From an uncultured Bacteroidota bacterium (lineage in GTDB: Bacteria; Bacteroidota; Bacteroidia; Flavobacteriales; TMED113), in NCBI GenBank assembly GCA_902520385.1, contig CABYOB010000002.1:1-64000 (forward strand): DNA of 64,000 nt, read 5' to 3'. Under the pieces are notes generated by a model. The model saw only the letters and a program-made list of their open reading frames with translations. It did not search any database and was not told where the DNA came from. Every line of letters starts with the position of its first letter. Positions within the stretch are counted from its first letter, which is position 1. Of this stretch, positions 1 to 9,048 are shown piece by piece. The position numbers were made by a program, and so were the translations under genes.

Positions 1-361
1 CATCTTCATTAACATAAGGTAACTTAGCTGCCTCCCACATTCCTTGCTTTTCTCTAGAACTCCAATATGCAGCATCTTGCCATCTTACTTTTCCATTATT
101 AGTTGGCTCCTTATCATAAATTATATTACCATTTAAATCTCTTTCATAATCTTTCCAAGTTGTACTTGGATCATCCGGGTTTTGAAATAAATTTGTTTGT
201 GACACAGGCTCTATTCTATCTTTATTCTTATCTAAATGATAAGTATTATACATCAAAGAATCTTTTACAGTATTTTTTGATCTATTTTCAGTGTTACCAT
301 CATTTTGTGCAAGCAATATACTTGAAATACAAAGAGCTGATATAAAAAATACTTTTTTCAT
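1..361 (-). CDS. gldN: Gliding motility / T9SS protein GldN, N-terminal part (cut by window edge)
   Basis: The 5' end of a gene that runs off the left edge; about 120 residues are visible. It opens with an ATG and a signal peptide (MKKVFFISALCISSILLAQ), so the product is exported to the periplasm. It follows gldK, gldL and gldM in the usual order with a 21-nt gap after gldM. GldN is known to form, with the lipoprotein GldK, the periplasmic ring of the type IX secretion system. The identification rests on position as much as on sequence; the rest of the gene lies outside the window. Confidence 0.85.
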   Translation of the reverse strand, partial: MKKVFFISALCISSILLAQNDGNTENRSKNTVKDSLMYNTYHLDKNKDRIEPVSQTNLFQNPDDPSTTWKDYERDLNGNIIYDKEPTNNGKVRWQDAAYWSSREKQGMWEAAKLPYVNED

Positions 362-382
362 AATTTTAGTTTTTATAATTAT

Positions 383-2215
383 TTACTTTACAGTTACACT
401 TACGCTACCAGCAGGAGATTTAATTCCAGGTACCACTTTCCCCCTTTGATATACTTTTGTCTTAATATCATAAAATGTTATTGTTTTTCCTGACTTTACT
501 GATTCTAAAACACTTTTCACACCAGGGTCATTAGAAAACTTATTTCCTTTAATATTTTTAATAGTTTTAGTATTTCCTCTAGGATCTGTATACCTAACAC
601 TATATTGAGTAACTCTATAATCCAAATCATATACAAAAGAAGGATCTTTCTTAGCATATAACCCAACGAATCTTCCTACTTTACCTTTCGTTGTCTCAAA
701 ATCACCCTTGTATATTTTATCAATTGTAGCATTCGCAGATGGTAGTTTATAAACCTTAAACTCCATGGTTTGTCCTACTTTACCACCTTTCTTAGCTCTA
801 ACAAATAAATTTATTTTTTTTCCAATTTTTTTATTATCAACAGAAACTTTATAATTTCCACCTCCCTGAGACTTTATTGAACATCCTGAATAATCGGCTT
901 TTAAATCTATCTGAGAAGGATCATAACCCGGTACCGCAATCCTAAAGTCGTTTTCTATGCCAACATATATAGCATTTAAATTAACAGGAGAAATAACTGA
1001 CATGGGTTGTTCAACAACTATTTCAGTTGCCCACGGGTACCTTAAATATCCATCATCAGACATAGCAGAAACAACTGAAACGACACCTCCAACCCACTGC
1101 TTTCCTCTTTTAGACATTTTCTTTTTAAATGAGGCCATTCCATCAGGATTTGTACCAACATCTTTTACCAATCTATAATTAGTGTCTAATTTAAAAATAT
1201 ACTTACCATCAATTAATTCATATGTTGCGCCTTTTGGTAAAGGTTTCCCATAATTAACACCTTCAACTGGATTTGGATTTTTGGTATCTAATTGATACAC
1301 ATCATATATTGGCCTAGTTTTGGTATCAATACCTGCAAGAAGTAATGATATTTCTAAATCATCCCCTGTCATCATGTAAGACTTTTTTGGCAAACCATAT
1401 GGTATTTGTTTATCGATACTAACTATACTTTCACCTGTTTTTTGTTCAAGCAATTCTAACATAACATCTTCTGCAGTACGAACATCTAATGCTGTTTGAT
1501 TTAAGAATGTTAAAACACCAACAATTGGATAATCATTATATTGTTTATGTTCCCAAGTTTTTTCAACACCATCCTCAACTACGTTAGCAGTATTAAACAG
1601 ATCCTTGACAAATGTCTGATATGTTGTGTCTTTAAGTGGAAATACATCCATAGATAAAATAAATTCTCTATACCTATTTATTGCTTTCTTCATCTTAACA
1701 CCAGCTGCATCGCCAGGTTGTCTATCATTTGGGTCTATCATTATATTTGTAGTACTGACAGTATTTGCTTTATCCTCTATTTCAGGTATACCTCCTAATT
1801 GGTTTCCAATTAATTTTAATGATTTTGATTCATTCCAAACACTATACTCCTCATCTCCTTTAACATCAATTATTTTTTTATCTATCTTAGGTTGGCCCTG
1901 CGCCCATATTTCAAATCTTATTGAGTCAATTAGTGTAGTTATAATAGTAGTCTCCTTATTCAAATCTTGAGCTAAACTATCCCATCTCGCTATTTTTGCT
2001 GGATTTTTCTTAGCTTTTGCAGAAAAATCAACATATCTCTGATTATTTTCTTGAGCTTTCTCTGCAACTGTTTGAGTTAAAGATTTATCTACTCTAAAAA
2101 AAGCATCTAAAACCTCTTTAGACACATTAAGAGCTAACAGAGCTGTTAACACTAAATACATCATGTTAATCATCCTCTGACGAGGACTCAATTCGCTCAT
2201 ATGATTTCCTGCCAT
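383..2215 (-). CDS. gldM: Gliding motility / T9SS motor protein GldM
   Basis: 610 residues. One N-terminal transmembrane helix (about residues 15-33, MINMMYLVLTALLALN) follows the conserved SPRQ motif; a long periplasmic part follows. In the family GldM spans the periplasm and, with GldL, forms the proton-powered motor of the type IX secretion and gliding machinery. Arg12 of the SPRQ motif corresponds to the arginine reported to interact with the GldL membrane glutamate. The protein is longer than the roughly 520 residues common in the family, with the extra length in the periplasmic part. It starts 1 nt after the gldL stop and belongs to the porP-gldKLMN operon. Confidence 0.95.
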   Translation of the reverse strand: MAGNHMSELSPRQRMINMMYLVLTALLALNVSKEVLDAFFRVDKSLTQTVAEKAQENNQRYVDFSAKAKKNPAKIARWDSLAQDLNKETTIITTLIDSIRFEIWAQGQPKIDKKIIDVKGDEEYSVWNESKSLKLIGNQLGGIPEIEDKANTVSTTNIMIDPNDRQPGDAAGVKMKKAINRYREFILSMDVFPLKDTTYQTFVKDLFNTANVVEDGVEKTWEHKQYNDYPIVGVLTFLNQTALDVRTAEDVMLELLEQKTGESIVSIDKQIPYGLPKKSYMMTGDDLEISLLLAGIDTKTRPIYDVYQLDTKNPNPVEGVNYGKPLPKGATYELIDGKYIFKLDTNYRLVKDVGTNPDGMASFKKKMSKRGKQWVGGVVSVVSAMSDDGYLRYPWATEIVVEQPMSVISPVNLNAIYVGIENDFRIAVPGYDPSQIDLKADYSGCSIKSQGGGNYKVSVDNKKIGKKINLFVRAKKGGKVGQTMEFKVYKLPSANATIDKIYKGDFETTKGKVGRFVGLYAKKDPSFVYDLDYRVTQYSVRYTDPRGNTKTIKNIKGNKFSNDPGVKSVLESVKSGKTITFYDIKTKVYQRGKVVPGIKSPAGSVSVTVK

Positions 2216-2216
2216 C

Positions 2217-2855
2217 TTACTTTTGCTTTTTATTAGTCATTGCTGTCAATATGTTTCCATACACACCATTCAATGCATTTAAATTATTAGATAATGTAAA
2301 TAACTCAGAAGATAATCTAGTACTATGTTCTAATGATGATGTTAAATTATCTGTCATTTTTTCTGTTACTTTAATTCTTGTATCAAATGCTTTAATTTGA
2401 TCAACGTATAAAGCATTAATTTTTTCTAAATTACTTGATGCATTAGTCATTTGTTTATTATATTTTTTTGTACCATCCATAACATCTCCCATTTGACTAG
2501 CTGATGTACTAAGTTTTTTCATGCCATCTCCTAATTTTGTTAAAACTTTACTATCTATTTCAGCTTCCTTAAAAATTTTGTTTAATTGTTGAACGGGACC
2601 TTGGTCTTCAGGTTTTTCAAGAATTTGCGGATAAGCTTTTTCCCAATGGTATTGTTTAGGTGCTTTTTCAAAAGCCGAAAAGAAAAAAATCACAGCTTCT
2701 GTTCCCATACCAATTGCCAACATTAAAGTTGCTCCAGGATAGTGATTAATTTTAAAAAGAGCTCCTAAAATAACTAAGGCCGCTCCCCATCCATATAAAA
2801 TTGGCATTAATGCTTTATAATATTTATTCTCCGCTAGTTTATTAAACATTTCCAT
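2217..2855 (-). CDS. gldL: Gliding motility / T9SS motor protein GldL
   Basis: 212 residues. Two transmembrane helices (about residues 17-35 and 42-62) are followed by a cytoplasmic helical, probably coiled-coil tail. The second helix contains Glu53 in the motif GTEA, matching the membrane glutamate known to be needed for motor function in the family. GldL forms the inner-membrane ring around the GldM helices and couples proton flow to secretion and gliding. The start MEMFNKLAEN is an ATG; an alternative ATG lies two codons further in. It sits between gldK and gldM in one operon. Confidence 0.95.
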   Translation of the reverse strand: MEMFNKLAENKYYKALMPILYGWGAALVILGALFKINHYPGATLMLAIGMGTEAVIFFFSAFEKAPKQYHWEKAYPQILEKPEDQGPVQQLNKIFKEAEIDSKVLTKLGDGMKKLSTSASQMGDVMDGTKKYNKQMTNASSNLEKINALYVDQIKAFDTRIKVTEKMTDNLTSSLEHSTRLSSELFTLSNNLNALNGVYGNILTAMTNKKQK

Positions 2856-2882
2856 ATCTATTTTATTTAAAAAGTTTATATT

Positions 2883-4373
2883 TTATTTAATTGAAGGAGT
2901 TGTTTGCTCTTCAAAAGTTATATTTGACTTTGGAGCACCAATACCTTTAACACATCTAAAACCTATATAACATCGAGCGCTATCTTGGTATTCATAATCA
3001 CGGGCACCTACTTCCAAAAATGCAGCAATATCTTTCCATGACCCCCCTTTTATTACCTTTCTTTTTGCCGCAGGAGAATCTCCTTTATTTGTGTTAGATT
3101 GATAATCAGGATTGATTTCTCCTACAACTACATCAGTTAAAGGGTTAAAAGTAGAAGCTGTCCATTCAGCAACATTTCCAGACATACAATATAGCCCAAA
3201 ATCATTTTTCCAATATGAATCAGCACGCCCAGTATAAATATACCCATCTGCCCAATAGTTTCCTCTGAGAGGTTTAAAGTTTGCAAGAAAACACCCTTTA
3301 CTATTTCTTGAATAAGGGCTTCCCCAAGGGTAAATAGCTTGTTCCCTTCCTCCTCTAGCAGCATATTCCCACTCTGCTTCAGTTGGTAATCTATATTCTG
3401 TTTCAAAAACTCTTAATTCTGGACTTGTCGCAGATAGTTTTAACGCTGTTCTCCAATGACAAAAAGCCTTAGCTTGAGTCCAACTTACTCCAACAACTGG
3501 ATATTCTCCATAAGCTGGATGCCAAAAATATCTATCAAATAAAGGATCATTAAAAGTATAAGTAAAATCTTTAATCCAACTTAATGTATCTGGATAAACA
3601 GACACTGTCTCTGTTGATATGATTCCTCTTTCATCATTGTCTGCATTTTCCCTATTGAAATTAGATGGATCCGAAACCCTTCCCTTTAATTGATTATTAT
3701 CCATCCAAGGATAAGAGTACTTTAAATTTCTAACATCTATTTTTTTGTGTTGAAAATGAGGAAACGGTGCAGAACGATTTTCGTTATTCGAAAGTTGATC
3801 TTCTGGATTCATGTATAATGATCTTACAGCATATTGATATTCTGAACTATTTGGATCTAATTTCTGAGACCAATTTAAACCAGTATACTCAATTAAACCA
3901 CTTTCTAAATTTTCAAAACTATTAACATCTGGTTCTCTTCCATCATCTACTAAATCTTCCCATCCAAACGCAGGCTTATGATTACCATATCTGAAAGCTA
4001 CTTCAGTGGCATCATCATCATCTATAGCTTCATTTGCATAATTCTCATATATTTCCTTTCTAATTATCGAATCTCTAACCCAATGAACAAATTGTCTATA
4101 TTCATCATTTGTTATTTCTGTTTGATCCATCCAAAAAGAACTAATTGTAATTGTTCTTTTTTTTCCTGAACTATATGGTGTGTTCTCTCCATTTGATCCC
4201 ATAACAAAACTACCTTCTGGCACTTTCACCATTCCAGAAGGGCTAGGTAGGCGCCAATCTTTAATTGTAGTTTTAGAACCCACTAACTCCCCATTTATTC
4301 CTGAAGACCCACATGAATTAAATAAACATATTGTTAAAATCAAGGAAAGAAAATAAATTATTTTTTTCATCAT
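2883..4373 (-). CDS. gldK: Gliding motility / T9SS lipoprotein GldK
   Basis: 496 residues. The lipoprotein signal ends at Cys21 (LFNSC), so it is probably anchored in the outer membrane facing the periplasm. The body is a formylglycine-generating-enzyme/sulfatase-modifying fold: opening MVKVPEGSFVMGS, middle YRLPTEAEWEYAARGG and GNVAEWT, closing KGGSWKD and IGFRC. GldK uses this fold structurally, forming the ring complex with GldN. GldJ has the same fold, but the operon position directly before gldL, gldM and gldN supports GldK. The gap to porP upstream is 21 nt. Confidence 0.93.
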   Translation of the reverse strand: MMKKIIYFLSLILTICLFNSCGSSGINGELVGSKTTIKDWRLPSPSGMVKVPEGSFVMGSNGENTPYSSGKKRTITISSFWMDQTEITNDEYRQFVHWVRDSIIRKEIYENYANEAIDDDDATEVAFRYGNHKPAFGWEDLVDDGREPDVNSFENLESGLIEYTGLNWSQKLDPNSSEYQYAVRSLYMNPEDQLSNNENRSAPFPHFQHKKIDVRNLKYSYPWMDNNQLKGRVSDPSNFNRENADNDERGIISTETVSVYPDTLSWIKDFTYTFNDPLFDRYFWHPAYGEYPVVGVSWTQAKAFCHWRTALKLSATSPELRVFETEYRLPTEAEWEYAARGGREQAIYPWGSPYSRNSKGCFLANFKPLRGNYWADGYIYTGRADSYWKNDFGLYCMSGNVAEWTASTFNPLTDVVVGEINPDYQSNTNKGDSPAAKRKVIKGGSWKDIAAFLEVGARDYEYQDSARCYIGFRCVKGIGAPKSNITFEEQTTPSIK

Positions 4374-4394
4374 TATATATTTTTTACTTACAAA

Positions 4395-5327
4395 TTAGAG
4401 AAACCGTACATTTTTGTAACGTGTATCTGGCTTCCCCATTATATCTAAATCAAAAGAATATCTCAACATAAGCTCATGCCCCCCTGTAGTCTCAGAAGCT
4501 AATTTAGATGTTACTACATCGTATGCATAACCTAAAGTAAGATTATCTGTTATTTCAAAACCTACTAAAAAAGCAATTGCATCCTCTATTCTATATGAAA
4601 AACCCGCCCAATGTTTTTGTTGATAAAAAGCATTAACATTAAAATCCATTTGAAACACTACCCCATCAGTTTTCATATAATAAGAGGGTCGAATTGAAAA
4701 TTGTTCGTCTATATCGTAATCATATCCAGCTGCCACATAATAATGTCTTGCAGGGTTAAATGTTGATACTCCATCAAAATTTGCCTCAAAAGGAACTAAG
4801 TGTGTAATTGATAATCCTAAATAATAATTTTCAGAAGTAAAATATAAACCAAGTCCTATGTCAGGAACAGTAGCTGAACTCCCCGAGGGAGGTAAGCTAG
4901 AATCAATTTGCCCATCTGGAGTCACCCATTCTTCATCAAAACCTATTTGCATCATACCAAAACTGAAACCAAAACCTAATTGATTATTTTCATTCAGTCT
5001 TAATTGATAAGCATAAGAAAGTGTCGCTGTTTTTGTACTTAATGGTCCTAATGCATCATTTATTACGTTTAAACCTAAACCTCCATTCAAAGCCTCCACT
5101 CTAGACTCGACAGTTAAATTTTGAGTTGTTGGAGCCCCTGGAACACCAACCCACTGCGACCTATGCAATAATCCAACATTAACAGATGGTTGACTTCCTA
5201 CCACACCTGGATTATACAAAAATTTATCAAACATATTGTGAGTTATTTGGGGATCCTGTTGCCCAATAACAAAACTTATATTCAAAAAGGAAAATAGAAA
5301 AATCGTCTTTAAAATAATCTTATGCAT
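4395..5327 (-). CDS. porP: PorP/SprF family type IX secretion outer-membrane protein
   Basis: 310 residues with an N-terminal signal peptide (about 22 residues, ending ISFVIGQ). The start of the mature protein, QDPQITHNMFDKFLYNPG, is the family signature; the rest alternates in the way expected of an outer-membrane beta barrel. PorP proteins work with PorE, PorK and PorN, while SprF paralogues are needed for exporting one large adhesin. It is the first gene of the porP-gldKLMN set, which favours the PorP role. Which paralogue group it belongs to cannot be settled from the sequence alone. Confidence 0.85.
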   Translation of the reverse strand: MHKIILKTIFLFSFLNISFVIGQQDPQITHNMFDKFLYNPGVVGSQPSVNVGLLHRSQWVGVPGAPTTQNLTVESRVEALNGGLGLNVINDALGPLSTKTATLSYAYQLRLNENNQLGFGFSFGMMQIGFDEEWVTPDGQIDSSLPPSGSSATVPDIGLGLYFTSENYYLGLSITHLVPFEANFDGVSTFNPARHYYVAAGYDYDIDEQFSIRPSYYMKTDGVVFQMDFNVNAFYQQKHWAGFSYRIEDAIAFLVGFEITDNLTLGYAYDVVTSKLASETTGGHELMLRYSFDLDIMGKPDTRYKNVRFL

Positions 5328-5351
5328 GAGATACCTACGTTAAACAAGGGT

Positions 5352-5382
5352 TAAATATATATATAATTTTTTTTTAACACAA
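5352..5382 (-). promoter_or_regulatory. Candidate promoter of the porP-gldKLMN operon
   Basis: On the minus strand a TTG (5380-5382) is followed after 20 nt by TATATTTA (5352-5359), one mismatch from the Bacteroidota -7 element TAnnTTTG. It lies 25 nt before the porP start. The surrounding DNA is very A+T rich, so a chance match is possible. Confidence 0.35.
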
Positions 5383-5445
5383 TTTATTTATATCTAAATA
5401 ATTTATTTTAAAAATTAGAAAGAACTTAAATATTAAAAACTTAGT

Positions 5446-6612
5446 TTAAACTTTTAACATTCTCATCATTCTTGTTGGTATTTTTCCTGAAACAGAATCT
5501 AAATAATCTTTATATGAACAGGGTAATATTATTTCTCTTTTTGAGCTAACCTCTACGGATGTAGAGGAAGAAATCCACCATCGTCCACTTAATTTACTTT
5601 TGTAAAAAATAAATTGAAAATCCTCTTGATCAACAGGTACAACATATTTTTTAAAGTTTTTTGACATTGTTTTTTTAGTAGGAAAGTCGCCTGTTCTTAG
5701 GCTAAATCCTTCTAAAAAATACCAAATTATCTGAGATATTAATTGAGATGTTTGATTATTAATGTCTTTTTTTGAATTAATTTCAAAAATACCAAAACTA
5801 CTTACCCTATCACTCATCCCACTATAACGGGATAAAATACAAGCTTCGTGAGAAAAAAATCCATTTGGAGAGGGCGCAACAACCCCAGGTGAGTCTGATT
5901 GTTTGATCGAAGATGCATCAAATATAATTAAATCTGAGTTCCTTAAATAAGGTTCCGACTCTTCAATATTTTGACGAAAATCTCCTAATCTGAATGTTTC
6001 AAAAAACATTTTTTCCATTTCATGAGCTTCGTCCTTTTGAACAAAGTAGCTTTGAAAACCAATGTTGGAAAAACTGTTAAGATGATTAGGGTCTTCTTTT
6101 ATAATATTACCTAAATAATTATTTGAATTTAACTTTAAGCTTTCTGGAGAAATCATATCAAATTTTGAATCTAATGAACAAATATTTATCCCTTTATTAA
6201 AAGATTCATATGATTTATACATTGGGTAACATAAATCTTGCCCCCCACCTATAACAATAGGAATAACACCATCACTAATTAGATTTGAAATTAAGTCTGT
6301 TATTGCAAAATAAGTATCTCTTATTTCTTCTCCTAACTTAAAATCTCCTAAATCCAAAATTCTAACTTTCCAATTTCCAATATATAAACTATAGAGCGAC
6401 TTCCTTATAGAATCCATATGCATGGAAACAGATTCCTTATTAATTATCCCTCTGTTTTCATCAACTCCAAATATTGCCACTTCAGCTTTTTGAAAATCAG
6501 GAAAATCATCGTTAGAAAAAACTGTTATAGCCTCACCAATAGTCCCTGGCACTGCATTTTTCTTTAACTCTAAAATTTCACTTGAAACTGGATGAAAATA
6601 ATTTGAAAACAT
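5446..6612 (-). CDS. Arginase/formimidoylglutamase-family protein with degenerate metal site
   Basis: 388 residues with the ureohydrolase fold pattern, but the manganese-binding motifs are altered. GGGQD (residues 122-126) stands where active enzymes have GG.HS. LDSKFD (147-152) replaces DAHxD. FDASSIKQSD (231-240) replaces the SxDxDxxDP motif. Several ligand positions (both histidines and an aspartate) are therefore lost. Bacteroidota genomes often carry such a protein beside topA and gld genes, commonly annotated as formimidoylglutamase. Here it lies 17 nt downstream of topA and probably shares its transcript. An enzymatic function is doubtful; its actual role is not known to me. Confidence 0.7.
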   Translation of the reverse strand: MFSNYFHPVSSEILELKKNAVPGTIGEAITVFSNDDFPDFQKAEVAIFGVDENRGIINKESVSMHMDSIRKSLYSLYIGNWKVRILDLGDFKLGEEIRDTYFAITDLISNLISDGVIPIVIGGGQDLCYPMYKSYESFNKGINICSLDSKFDMISPESLKLNSNNYLGNIIKEDPNHLNSFSNIGFQSYFVQKDEAHEMEKMFFETFRLGDFRQNIEESEPYLRNSDLIIFDASSIKQSDSPGVVAPSPNGFFSHEACILSRYSGMSDRVSSFGIFEINSKKDINNQTSQLISQIIWYFLEGFSLRTGDFPTKKTMSKNFKKYVVPVDQEDFQFIFYKSKLSGRWWISSSTSVEVSSKREIILPCSYKDYLDSVSGKIPTRMMRMLKV

Positions 6613-6629
6613 ATTATTCTCAAATTAAT

Positions 6630-8906
6630 TTATTTTTTTTTTGATTTTTTATTATTTGAAATTAAATCTAAACAATCCAATCTTGATAATTTTTTTGGAT
6701 CTGTTGATTTAGGAATTTTATAATTCTTTCCCTCTGATTTAATGTATGGGCCATATCTTCCATTTAAAACCTCTATTTTTGGGTCTTGTTTATCAAAAAT
6801 TTGTATATTTTTTTGTTGATCAAATATTTTTTTCTGCTCTATTAATTCTATACATTGTTGCAATGTTACTGCAACCGGATCGATTTCCTTAAGAGAAATA
6901 AAGCCATTATTAAATTTTATATACGGGCCAAATCTCCCTCTACCTATTACTACTTCTTTAGACTCATAGGTGCCAATATTTTTGGGAAACTGAAATAAAT
7001 CAAGTGCCTCTTCTAAAGTTATATTTTCTATTGATTGATTTTTTTGCAAACTAGTAAACCTTGGTTTTTCTTCATCATCATTTTCTCCTATTTGAACCAT
7101 TGGACCATAACGACCTATTCTAGTATATACTTTCTTTCCAGTCTTAGGATCCAGCCCTAATTCTCTAGCACCAACAAATTTTTCCGCAAACTCAGTGACT
7201 TTTGAAATTTCTGGATTAAATTCTTCATAAAAAACTTTAATCATTTCATTCCATTTTAAAGACCCACTTGCGATATTGTCAAAATCTTCTTCAACATTTG
7301 CCGTGAAGTTATAGTCTATAATATTTGGAAAATGCTTCATTAAAAAGTCATTAGTAACCAAACCTATATCCGTTGGAAACAACTTGCGTTTTTCAACCCC
7401 ATAATTTTCTGTTTGCTTTGAGTCAGTGATTTCACCATCTTTTAATAAAAACTCTAAATATTCTCTTTGCTGACCTTCAGAATCTCTTTTCTCAACATAA
7501 CCTCGTTTTTGAATTACTGAGATAGTAGGGGCATATGTAGAGGGTCTTCCTATTCCAAGCTCTTCAAGTTTTTTAACTAAAGAAGCTTCATTATATCTTC
7601 CTCTTGGTTTTTTGAATTTTTGTCTAGCTAAAATATGATCTAAATTTAACAAGTCTCCATCATTCACAGACGGTAAAAATGATGTACTTGTAACCATTGG
7701 ATCAATTTCTAAAAAACCTTTAAACTTTACAACCTCACCCTTACAAGTAAAATAGTACGACTTATCCTGCACATCTTCACCATTAATCTTTATTGTTGTA
7801 ATTTCAGAAACGGCTTCAGCCATTTGTGAAGCAATTGTTCTTCTCCAAATTAAATTATATAGTTTTGCCTCATCCCCTTCTATTTCTGAAAGCTGCATAT
7901 TTGTTGGTCTTATAGCTTCATGAGCTTCTTGAGCATTTTTTGATTTGTTAGCAAAACTGCGAGAAAAGAAATAATCCTCTCCAAATTTTTCAGACACATA
8001 TTTTCTTATATCAGATCTTGCCTCTTCAGAAATATTAGTTGAATCTGTTCTCATATAAGTTATTTTTCCAGACTCATACAATCTTTGAGCTAAAGTCATA
8101 GTTCTACTAACAGAGTATCCAAACTTAGTTGAAGCTACTTGTTGTAAAGAAGACGTTATAAAGGGAGGTGATGGCTTTTTTTTAGATGGTTTTTTATCAA
8201 CAGAATCTATTACAAAAGCTGTTTTTTTATGATTTTCTAAAATTAATTTTAACTCATCTAAACTATTTACATCCTTATTTAATTGAGCAATTATTTTGTC
8301 ACCTTGTTTTGTGGCAAATTCTGCTTGAGCACTAAAAAAATCATCTTTTATAAATGATTTTATTTCCTTTTCTCTCTCTGCAATCAATCTCACCGCAACT
8401 GACTGAACTCTACCAGCTGATAATCCCGACTTTACTTTTTTCCAAAGAACAGGTGATAATTTAAAACCAACTATTCTATCTAAAATTCTTCTAGCTTGTT
8501 GTGCAAAAACAAGGTCAATATTTATCTCTCTAGGATTTTTAATAGCGTGAGTAATTGCTCTTTTTGTGATTTCATGAAAAGCAATTCGTCTGGTGTTTTC
8601 TTTTTTTAACTTTAAGGTATCAAATAAATGCCAAGAAATCGCCTCACCCTCTCTATCCTCATCAGTTGCCAGCCAAATTATACTTGATTTTTCAGCATGT
8701 TTCAGGAGCTCGCCAACTATTTTCTTCTTATCAACGGAAACCTCATAATTGGGCTCAAAATTATTATCTATTTGGATTCCTAAATTTTTTTTTGGCAAAT
8801 CTCTAATATGACCAAAACTAGAAACCACTTTATAGTCTTTTCCTAAAAACCCTTCAATAGTTTTGGCTTTAGCAGGTGACTCTACAACAACAAGATTTTT
8901 TGCCAT
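6630..8906 (-). CDS. topA: DNA topoisomerase I
   Basis: 758 residues from the ATG giving MAKNLVVVESPAKAKTIEGF, the usual TopA opening. A TTG eight codons upstream is rejected because it lies inside the predicted promoter. The toprim domain shows VVESPAKAK and DEDREGEA; the catalytic tyrosine is Tyr284 in ITYMRTDS. The C-terminal part carries repeated GR(Y/F)GP motifs (GRYGPMVQIG, GRFGPYIKF, GRYGPYIK) in place of the zinc fingers of E. coli TopA. The enzyme relaxes negatively supercoiled DNA by single-strand passage. It is divergent from miaB and followed by the arginase-family gene. Confidence 0.95.
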   Translation of the reverse strand: MAKNLVVVESPAKAKTIEGFLGKDYKVVSSFGHIRDLPKKNLGIQIDNNFEPNYEVSVDKKKIVGELLKHAEKSSIIWLATDEDREGEAISWHLFDTLKLKKENTRRIAFHEITKRAITHAIKNPREINIDLVFAQQARRILDRIVGFKLSPVLWKKVKSGLSAGRVQSVAVRLIAEREKEIKSFIKDDFFSAQAEFATKQGDKIIAQLNKDVNSLDELKLILENHKKTAFVIDSVDKKPSKKKPSPPFITSSLQQVASTKFGYSVSRTMTLAQRLYESGKITYMRTDSTNISEEARSDIRKYVSEKFGEDYFFSRSFANKSKNAQEAHEAIRPTNMQLSEIEGDEAKLYNLIWRRTIASQMAEAVSEITTIKINGEDVQDKSYYFTCKGEVVKFKGFLEIDPMVTSTSFLPSVNDGDLLNLDHILARQKFKKPRGRYNEASLVKKLEELGIGRPSTYAPTISVIQKRGYVEKRDSEGQQREYLEFLLKDGEITDSKQTENYGVEKRKLFPTDIGLVTNDFLMKHFPNIIDYNFTANVEEDFDNIASGSLKWNEMIKVFYEEFNPEISKVTEFAEKFVGARELGLDPKTGKKVYTRIGRYGPMVQIGENDDEEKPRFTSLQKNQSIENITLEEALDLFQFPKNIGTYESKEVVIGRGRFGPYIKFNNGFISLKEIDPVAVTLQQCIELIEQKKIFDQQKNIQIFDKQDPKIEVLNGRYGPYIKSEGKNYKIPKSTDPKKLSRLDCLDLISNNKKSKKK

Positions 8907-8927
8907 TAAATTAAATATTAGTACAGG

Positions 8928-8957
8928 CAAAAATAGTTTTTTTTTCTAATTAGCAAA
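8928..8957 (-). promoter_or_regulatory. Predicted topA promoter (Bacteroidota type)
   Basis: On the minus strand TTTG (8954-8957) is followed after 18 nt by TATTTTTG (8928-8935), a full match to TAnnTTTG. The implied transcription start is about 15-20 nt before the topA ATG at 8906, which supports that start codon. Confidence 0.55.
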
Positions 8958-9011
8958 TATTGTTATAAAAAAACATTAACGACGCTGTGTGTCATTTTGT
9001 CAGTAAATTTT

Positions 9012-9019
9012 TATATTTG
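9012..9019 (+). promoter_or_regulatory. Candidate -7 element of the miaB operon
   Basis: TATATTTG matches TAnnTTTG and lies 29 nt before the GTG start of miaB. The upstream element is poor: the best-placed sequence, TGTG 20 nt away, is one mismatch from TTTG. Confidence 0.4.
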
Positions 9020-9048
9020 CATAATTTTAAAAACTAAAGATTTTATTT

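Noticed and set aside
8907..8930. Upstream TTG start for topA
   Set aside because: The added residues MPVLIFNL are not family-like and lie inside the predicted -7 element and leader.
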